A stretch of 64,000 bases of DNA from Sporobolomyces roseus (taxonomy: Eukaryota > Basidiomycota > Microbotryomycetes > Sporidiobolales > Sporidiobolaceae), in contig JADILM010000002.1 of NCBI GenBank assembly GCA_016617785.1, positions 1,116,001 to 1,180,000 on the forward strand, given 5' to 3'. Position 1 is the stretch's first letter. Each line of letters begins with the position of its first letter. Shown here piece by piece: positions 57,901 to 64,000 of the stretch. The position numbers were made by a program, and so were the translations under genes. The notes below the pieces were generated by a model, which saw only the letters and a program-made list of their open reading frames with translations, ran no database searches and was not told the origin of the DNA.

Positions 57901-58010
57901 TCCTCATAGCATATCATACATTCAGCTTGTTGCGATGTCGAGTCCCCTTTGTCGTTTAAAGAGAGAGGCGAAAGAGTCGCTTCAAGAGCTGGTGGCGATG
58001 CCGGATCCAT
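54934..58010 (-). CDS. Makorin-like RING and C3H1 zinc-finger protein with long acidic repeat tail
   Basis: The start at 58010 gives MDPASPPALEATL, then a RING finger over two exons: CMICYEEPTTYGLLDACAHV, FCISCIEQW, SCPVCRQTYKILFPSP. A 62-base intron joins ELFPVKKDRLEALNSYKEML to a C3H1 finger SKLPCEDLL..RRYCPRGIDC / LYSH, spaced C-x13-C-x5-C-x3-H and also split by an intron. The RING, PSP and C3H1 order is that of makorins. The remaining ~770 residues form one long exon: a short helical block (VAQRILRTLISFAYQPN), then a highly acidic tail with many Glu runs and repeated EIMRR segments. Makorins are E3 ligases that bind RNA or ribosomes, so an E3 role is likely and the tail's job is unknown. 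The stop TGA or TAA lies at 54934-54936 (DFYDELD end). Confidence 0.85.
55253..55469 (-). repeat. Two-copy protein repeat (DQDSDD..HSEIMRR) in the makorin-like tail
   Basis: Copy one (about 55381-55469) encodes DQDSDDSDSHSEIMRRVRQN followed by FDVASLDSLG. Copy two (about 55253-55334) encodes DQDSDDSMTHSEIMRRIRRN followed by YYLPDLDSVG. The spacing is about 132 bases. A weaker third relative (EAIRQLMHQRYRLPDL) lies near 55655-55712. Confidence 0.8.
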
Positions 58011-58335
58011 CTCGAACTATTTGGAACGGTATCTGAATCCTCAAAGCGCAAGTCTTGAAGTACTCGGTGATGATCGTGAAGTGTAGGAGGGGAAGAAAGG
58101 AATAAAAGTTGAGCGAGTTCGTTCCCCTCTTCCGCTCCAATTGAATCTCCAGAATCAGCTCCCTACAGCTCCGGTACCAGTAGATATGACCTGAAAGCGG
58201 AACCAAACCAAAGGTGCGCCTACCTCCCATCTCTCGCTAAATCCCACATTCTTCATCTCTCGTTCCGTCGTACGCCTCACTGACGTTTCCTGGGGTATCT
58301 TCACTCATCTACGTACATAGTTGAATTCTACACTC
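58011..58335. promoter_or_regulatory. Divergent promoter region, makorin-like gene / PI 4-kinase
   Basis: These 325 bases lie between divergent starts. The PI4K leader before 58336 contains the stretch TACGTACATAG and C/T-rich runs. No gene was seen. Confidence 0.45.
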
Positions 58336-61147
58336 ATGACCACACCGAGTCCCGCGTCGAAACAAGACGAGCATCAGCTCTCACACCCCTCAAATCCTTC
58401 AAGTACCGAACACGTCGATCAACTCCTCAAGAAATGGTCAAGACACATCGCAAACACTTTCACGAACAAGCACGATAGAACACGACGAGACTGGAATATC
58501 GAGAGAGGCGAGGGAGATGAGGTATTGAAGTTGGATTTGACGAAACCTATCGAAATTGAGCGATCTGTCTTTAAACCGGAATCGACGGCCACGGCAGATG
58601 GAGACGGGATAGAGGAGGAGGTCAAGAAACGAGAAATGGGAGCAGGGGAACAAGCGAGATTACAGACTTTGGATCACAATCCTCCTCTTTCGCATGAGGA
58701 GTTCAATCGGTACGTCTCCGTGATCTGCGTCGTTCCCTTCCGAGCGCCGAGCTAACGAGATAAAACTGCTGCTCAGACTCGTCGAAGAAGTGCGATCAGC
58801 GATAGCGTCCGGCATTCACCCGAAACTGAATAGTAAAGGTTCCTCAGGTTCTTACTTTGCTCTCTCGCCTTCCCGTCAAACACTCGGCATCTTCAAACCC
58901 TCCGACGAGGATCCTTACGGCTCTCACAATCCGAAACTCCTCAAATACATCCATCGACAGCTGCATCACATCTCTCCGAGTATCATCCCGTTTGGTCGAT
59001 CCTGTTTGATTCCGGGTCAAAGCTATGTTTCGGAATCAGCGGCGAGTCTGCTCGATCGGAAGTTGGAGAGCTATATCGTGCCGAGAACGGAGGTAGTAGG
59101 ATTGACGAGCAAGGCGTTTCATTTCGATTGGATTGATCGCGAGAGGGCGAAGAAGAGCGGGAATTGGAGAGTCAAGGAAGGAAGTTTCCAGGTGTTCATG
59201 AAAGGCTTCACAGGTGAGTGAGATTCGTTCCCGAATCCCGTGCACTTCCAGGCTGATTCGTTTTCGTTCTCCATCACCAGACGCTTCCGATTTCTTCCTC
59301 AAACACCCTTACCCGCCAACTTCGACTACTCGCACCCCTTCCTCATCATCCCTCTCTAGCAGTCAACGGAAACGACGGCGACGTGCTCGGTGTCTCTCCC
59401 CTACTCTCCTCTGCTGTGGTCGAGCAAGTTCTGCCTCTGATTCCGATTCAGATCTCGACGACGACGAAACAACACCACAGCCTCGCTCTCCCGCTTCAAC
59501 TCGAATTGAATCCTTCGAATGGACTCCAGAAATGGTGGACTCGTTCAAACTCGAGCTGGAGAAACTCGTCATCCTAGATTTCCTGATCCGCAACACCGAC
59601 AGAGGTCTCGACAATTTCATGATCAAGCCGTGTCTGTCTCCTCCATCCTGTTCCTCGCCTACCTCTCCCACCTCGGACAGCGAATTTCGACCTCATCTCC
59701 ATCTTGCAGCTATCGATAACTCTCTCGCTTTTCCTCATACTCATCCTCAAGGTTGGAGAACTTTCCCTTACGGATGGTTGTATCTCCCGTTACAGTTACT
59801 CGATCACCCTTGGTCGAAAGAAACGAGAGAATGGTACCTCAAGAAACTCGAGGATCGGATATGGTGGAGCGAATTAGGGAAAGAAATGCGAAGTGAGTTC
59901 GTCAGAGATTGTCAAGGTAAGGAAGAGGAGACGGAGAAAGCGTGGAGGAAGCAGTGGAGCGTTGTCAAAGGTCAGGGTTGGAATCTCGTGCAGAGTCTGA
60001 GGAATGAGAACGAGGGTTAGTCTACGCTCTCTCTCGACTGCTGTTATGCGACGAGACTGACTTTCGTCTGTGTCCTTCTCCAGGTCCACTCGAGCTTTGT
60101 CGACGCAGTAAAGTGCTAGTCTGGGACGACTATGTTCTCGTTCGTGATAACGAGACGACCCACGAACTTCCTCCCAACGCCAAACCCACAGCGAATTACC
60201 CCATTCCTTCTGCCGATCATTCTTTCTCTCCTATACCTACGACCTCCTACTCGGTCTCGTACAATCGTTCCCCTCTACCATCTCCATCTCCTGCGAAAGC
60301 TTCGTTCCAAAGGCCTAATCCACCTGCTCTCGCACACCGCCGAACGCTATCCGACTACACACAACCTACGTACAAATACGGCTCCTTCTCGACTTCGACC
60401 AATCGAGGAGCGAATCCTCGTTCTTCGTCATTCCTGCGCAAACCCCTCGACGACCTCTCCTCTCTTCCTACGAGATCTATCGCCGGCAAACTCTTCAGAC
60501 ATTCTTCATCTTCTTCGAGTGTCTCTCGAGCGCCTTCCGATCAAGCTGGAGGAGATGGAATCGATGACGAGACAGAGGAAACGGGATACAGTTTCTTGAG
60601 GAGATTGGATAGGATAGAGAAGGACGAGATGAAGAGAGCTAAGAAGGTCATGAAGGATGCGAAGAAGCTCGGATTGATCGAGAACGGGACGGCGAATGAC
60701 CGCAATGTGAAGCAAGGGGAAGACGAGAGAACGAGATTGCTGTCAACGGCGAATGAGAGAGCTGAAGTGGACAACAGTGATAGTGAGGAGGAGGACTACG
60801 AGGAGGTGCAAAACGGCGGGCATCAGTGGGGAACGGCGAGTGAGATCGTGTTCAGCGAGAACGGGAATGGAGGAGTTGGGCCCGACAGGATGGCGGCGAG
60901 TTGGCATCAGGCAAACAGACGAGAGATGGAAATGAGGCCGGAAAGCGACGAGACTGGTGCTGCTCTTGATAGGAATGGTCAAGAAGCTGGATCGAGGAAG
61001 AAAATGAAATGGGTCATCCACGAAGTACGTCCTCTCTCGCTGAGCTTCAGGGCGGCGTTCAGCGATCGCTGACTGCTTTCCCATTGTTGCTCCCGACAGC
61101 GCTTAGAGTATGTCGAAGAACCAAAGCGAAGGTTCAAATTCTGGTAG
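58336..61147 (+). CDS. LSB6: Phosphatidylinositol 4-kinase type II (Lsb6 family)
   Basis: Five exons (58336-58709, 58777-59213, 59281-60015, 60084-61024, 61100-61147) give 844 residues. The type II kinase fold is clear: KGSSGSYFALSPSRQTLGIF then KPSDEDP (glycine loop and ATP lysine), CLIPGQSYVSESAASLLDRK, SKAFHFDWIDRE, FQVFMKGFTDASDFFLKH, the catalytic VILDFLIRNTDRGLDNFMIK, and AAIDNSLAFP, the IDN metal-binding motif. It ends with a short last exon, RLEYVEEPKRRFKFW, like other type II enzymes. A Ser/Arg insert with LLCCGRASSAS and an acidic run lies before the catalytic loop, and a ~330-residue disordered C-terminal extension follows the kinase core. It makes PI4P on trans-Golgi, endosome and vacuole membranes. 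The CCPCC palmitoylation site known from animal enzymes is reduced to one Cys (GRSCLIPGQ). Confidence 0.94.
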
Positions 61148-61579
61148 CCATCGCAAAATGTGCTCTTCTTCGCAAATCCCTCTACCGTACTCCCGCATGT
61201 GTGTGTAAAGTTGTTGTAACCATTCTTAGCTCGTACTACAGCTGTACAATTCTCCTTAGCGACTCGGTCGGAGCAGTTCACGCATCACCAGGTGCAATCG
61301 CTAAAAGTCCCTGCTCTCGAGTCGAGAACAGCTCGTCGCGAACTCCCTTGTTCGAGACGCCTCAAGTCAGCGATGAAGAGACGAATGCATCAATTTACAC
61401 AATATAGAGGGAGAGAGAGAAAGAGGAAAGAGAAAACGGATGGGTATAGAGTGACTCGAAACGAGAGGGGGAGATCAAGATGCAAGAAAGCGGAGAGCAA
61501 TCCGGGGGGGAAGAAGCGACGTGAGCTATGGTGAAAGAACGAAAAGGGAAGTGGGAAGCGCAAAATGCGCGATGGGGAT
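61148..61579. other. Convergent intergenic region
   Basis: These 432 bases lie between the PI4K stop (+) and the BIR1 stop (-). TCGCAAA-type elements occur at about 61150 and 61169-61175, downstream of the PI4K stop. A GA-rich stretch lies at 61405-61470. No gene was seen. Confidence 0.55.
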
Positions 61580-64000
61580 CTATCGAACGGCCTTTCTCGC
61601 GCTACCATGTTTCCTCGCACTCGCTTGAAGCTTGTCCGCCTTCTTTTGTCTTCGCTTCTCCTCGATCGCTCGATCCTCCGCGTCTTCCCTCGCCTTTGCC
61701 TCGTCGCACATCCCTTGTAATCTCACCCTCCCTTCCTCGACTCGCTTCTCCAACCCTTGTTGCATCTGATCCATCTCCTGCTTGAGAGCTGACTGCACCC
61801 GTCTCCCGAGTAAATCATACCATTCACCGACGGTGAGAGTCGAAAGTTCTTCTTTTGTCGGAGGAGGGAGGAGTTCGAGAATACGATTCGGTGCGAAAGG
61901 GTTGTCACTTTCTTTCGGAGAGGTAGAAGCGGACCACGGAAGGGGAAGGGAGGAGGAAGTTGCAGCGGGAAGAGAAACGGTTGGGACGGGAGGGATCGCT
62001 TCTTGTGGTGAGGTAGGTCCAGCTTTGGCAGAGAGTGAAGTCGAAGAAGGGGATTTTGAGGGGTTGACTTTGGAGGGTAGGGATCGGATTTGTCGAGAAG
62101 AGGTGGAAGGGGAGATGGCGTCTTGAGCGGGAGGTGGAGGAGCTGAAGTCTTGACGGGTAAAGATTGCGTCCGAGTTTCCGCGACGGGAATCTTCTCCTT
62201 CGACTTCGGGGGTTTGATGATCTGTTCCTCCTGCATCTCGACATCCTTCTCAGCTTCAACCTCGATTACGTCGTCCTGACCCTTGCTCTTGCCCTTCGAA
62301 GAACTGCTCGATGCGACTGAAGCTTTGCTGGCCTTGCTCTTGCTTTTCGACTTCTTCGCTGGCTTCTTGACCTCGACTTCTTCGTTCGACGAAGGTTGTA
62401 GCTCATAAGCGGCGTTGGCAATCATCGCGAGGTCGGTGATCGATTCGTCGGCAGAGAGTTGACCTGTCCGGGGTTGAAGTCGCTCCTCCTTCTTCGGCTC
62501 TTCCTGCTGTACTGGCTCTTCGACTCCTTCCTCTTCTCGGACAGGCGAGGTGACTGTTTTCTTCGACTTGCTCTTGCTAGACCCGGAAGATGTCGAGGAA
62601 GGTAGAGCTCCTTTCTTGCTGAATTTTGAGGAGGAAGAGGAGGTGGTCGCTGGTGTGGGTGCTGCAGGGAGCTCGACTTCTACCTCTACATCGACGTCTA
62701 CATCTGCCTTGCGACTTCGTGAGGTCGACTTGATCATAGGAGGATTAGTCGTTGTTGTCGTTCGAGATCTCGTTGACCTAGTTTTACAAAGCTGATCAGT
62801 CGAGTGGACTGATACAGAGACAGAGAGAAAGGTGACGCACTTCTTGAGTGCTTGAGTAGGGACCGCAGAATCCGTTTCGTCTTCTGAAGGTGCTGGAGTC
62901 GCTTTCGCTCTACGTGTTTGTCTAGCAGGAGCAGGCGCAGTAGTGACAGTGGAGACGGAAGCAGATCGAGTTGCTCGGGTGCGAGGTTGAGGCTGACGAA
63001 AACACAAGATGATATCAATTGGGCGAACAACGACTCAAGATGGGAATGACTGGGTTTCACTCACTTCGGGCTCATCCTCTTCTTGCGGTGTTTCCTCCTC
63101 CTCTTCCTCTTCCTCCACATCTGCTTCCTCCGGTTCTTCCTCGACCACTTTCGGCACCACTTTCTTCCCTTTCTTGCTTTTCTCTTTCTTCACTGTGGTC
63201 GATGTTGAAGCCGAGGATGCTGTCGACGCTTTGCCTCGTTTCGATTTGGATGATGCAGATTTCGATGATCCAGGTAGAGGAGCGAGGAAGAATGGACAAC
63301 CTTCACCGATCTTGCGATTGTGACATTCGCTGTTTCTCGAAAAAGGATGGTGAGCCTTCGTTCGAATCCGGAATGAAGCAAGATCTGGCTCACATCGGAT
63401 CGTCGCCTTCTTCCCATCCCGAGACAGAGCGAATACAATAGGGACAGTGTGTCAGGTCCGCAAGGTCTGTCGTAGTCCCAGGTCGAAAGTACCATCCAGC
63501 AGAAGCGAGCTATTCCATTCAAGCAGTCAGCGATCTTTCCACGGTACATTTCGATGAGGACATGAGAAGATCGTGACGTACTTCTTCCGGAGTTGGTACT
63601 CCCTTCTCTCCATGATGAGGCCAACCAAGTGCGAAAGTTCCCTTTCTCGCACGCTGCATGAATTCTGCCTTCGGGTGCATCTTGCCATCTTCTCCCCAGC
63701 AAGCTTCCCATTCCGTCTCGGCATCTTTCCCATCGAGTCCACCCGTCTTCTCCCAACTAGCTTCTTGAATGATCGCCCAAGGACATTCCAATTCCGCTTC
63801 CTCTGCTGCGGCCAAATGACGCGCCAACGGGTCTTCCCCTTCTTCCCATACTCCCACTACCACTTCACATGCGAAACAGGTCGTCACTGTCGCATCATCG
63901 GGAGTTGGAGTCGAGTAGAAACCTGCTTGAGCGAGATGATCGGGATGAATTGAGGAAGTTTTCGAAGCTGCTACAGTGAGCGGAAAGGGCCAGTTCTGTG
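61580..64000 (-). CDS. BIR1: BIR1 / survivin-like chromosomal passenger protein (5' end outside window)
   Basis: The frame is open at the right edge, so the N-terminus is missing. The first BIR is visible from HLAQAGFYSTPTPDDATVTT and has CFAC..GVWEEGEDPLARHL..LECPW. After MQRARKGTFALGWPHHGEKG comes a second BIR: LASAGWYFRPGTTTDL, THCPYCIRSVSGWEEGDDP, joined by an intron (donor near 63388, acceptor near 63340) to INSECHNRKIGEGCPFFLAP. This supplies the His and Cys of CxxC..H..C. Two BIRs match fungal Bir1 (animals' survivin has one). A long Lys/Ser/Glu-rich middle and a C-terminal helical region (STLTVGEWYDLLGRRVQSAL, then coiled coil) follow, stop TAG 61580-61582. It partners with INCENP/Sli15 and Aurora kinase at kinetochores, and the C-terminal helix is the likely docking part. 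Confidence 0.88.

Overview
This is a gene-dense nuclear window from a fungus. Nearly every gene is broken by short introns of about 50-100 bases with GT..AG ends and CTGAY/CTNAC-like branch sites, intergenic gaps are mostly 0.1-0.8 kb, and gene content is that of a free-living yeast-like eukaryote (COMPASS, Zuotin, Met10, Fpk1, Atg18, Bir1). Intron density, Ser-rich disordered tails and domain architectures suggest a basidiomycete, most likely a Pucciniomycotina red-yeast lineage; this is inference from style, not from a marker gene. No mobile element, CRISPR array, rRNA or convincing tRNA was found.

Layout, left to right: the 3' end of a kinesin with an HMMR-like tail (+); a YTP1-type membrane protein (+); a SWIM-RING ubiquitin ligase (-) diverging from a C2H2 transcription factor (+); a mitochondrial rhomboid protease (-); SET1 (-), ZUO1 (-) and SWD1 (+), so that two COMPASS subunits flank a ribosome-associated J-protein; an HSF-domain protein (-), a kelch protein (-), the tRNA m5U54 methyltransferase TRM2 (-) and ribosomal protein eL42 (-).

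The second half holds an orphan fungal family (+), a nucleoside hydrolase (-), hexokinase (-), the flippase kinase FPK1/nrc-2 (-) back to back with sulfite reductase MET10 (+), a Tgl2-like lipase (-), a secretory single-pass surface protein (+), the 90S pre-ribosome WD protein UTP21 (-), ATG18 (-), a histidine acid phosphatase (+), a makorin-like RING-C3H1 protein with an acidic repeat tail (-), type II PI 4-kinase (+) and the 3' part of BIR1 (-), which runs off the right edge.

The genes are housekeeping and are not a cluster in the secondary-metabolism or defence sense. Functional neighbours that stand out are SET1/SWD1 (H3K4 methylation), ZUO1/RPL42/UTP21/TRM2 (translation apparatus) and FPK1/ATG18/PI4KII (membrane lipid signalling). 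The most unusual sequence-level observations are three consecutive micro-exons (17, 14 and 6 nt) ending RPL42, a two-start TRM2 that looks built for dual targeting, a makorin-like protein with a repeated EIMRR motif, and an HSF-domain protein with its DNA-binding domain near the C-terminus. Exon boundaries were read by hand from splice signals and family conservation; where the phase does not close I say so.
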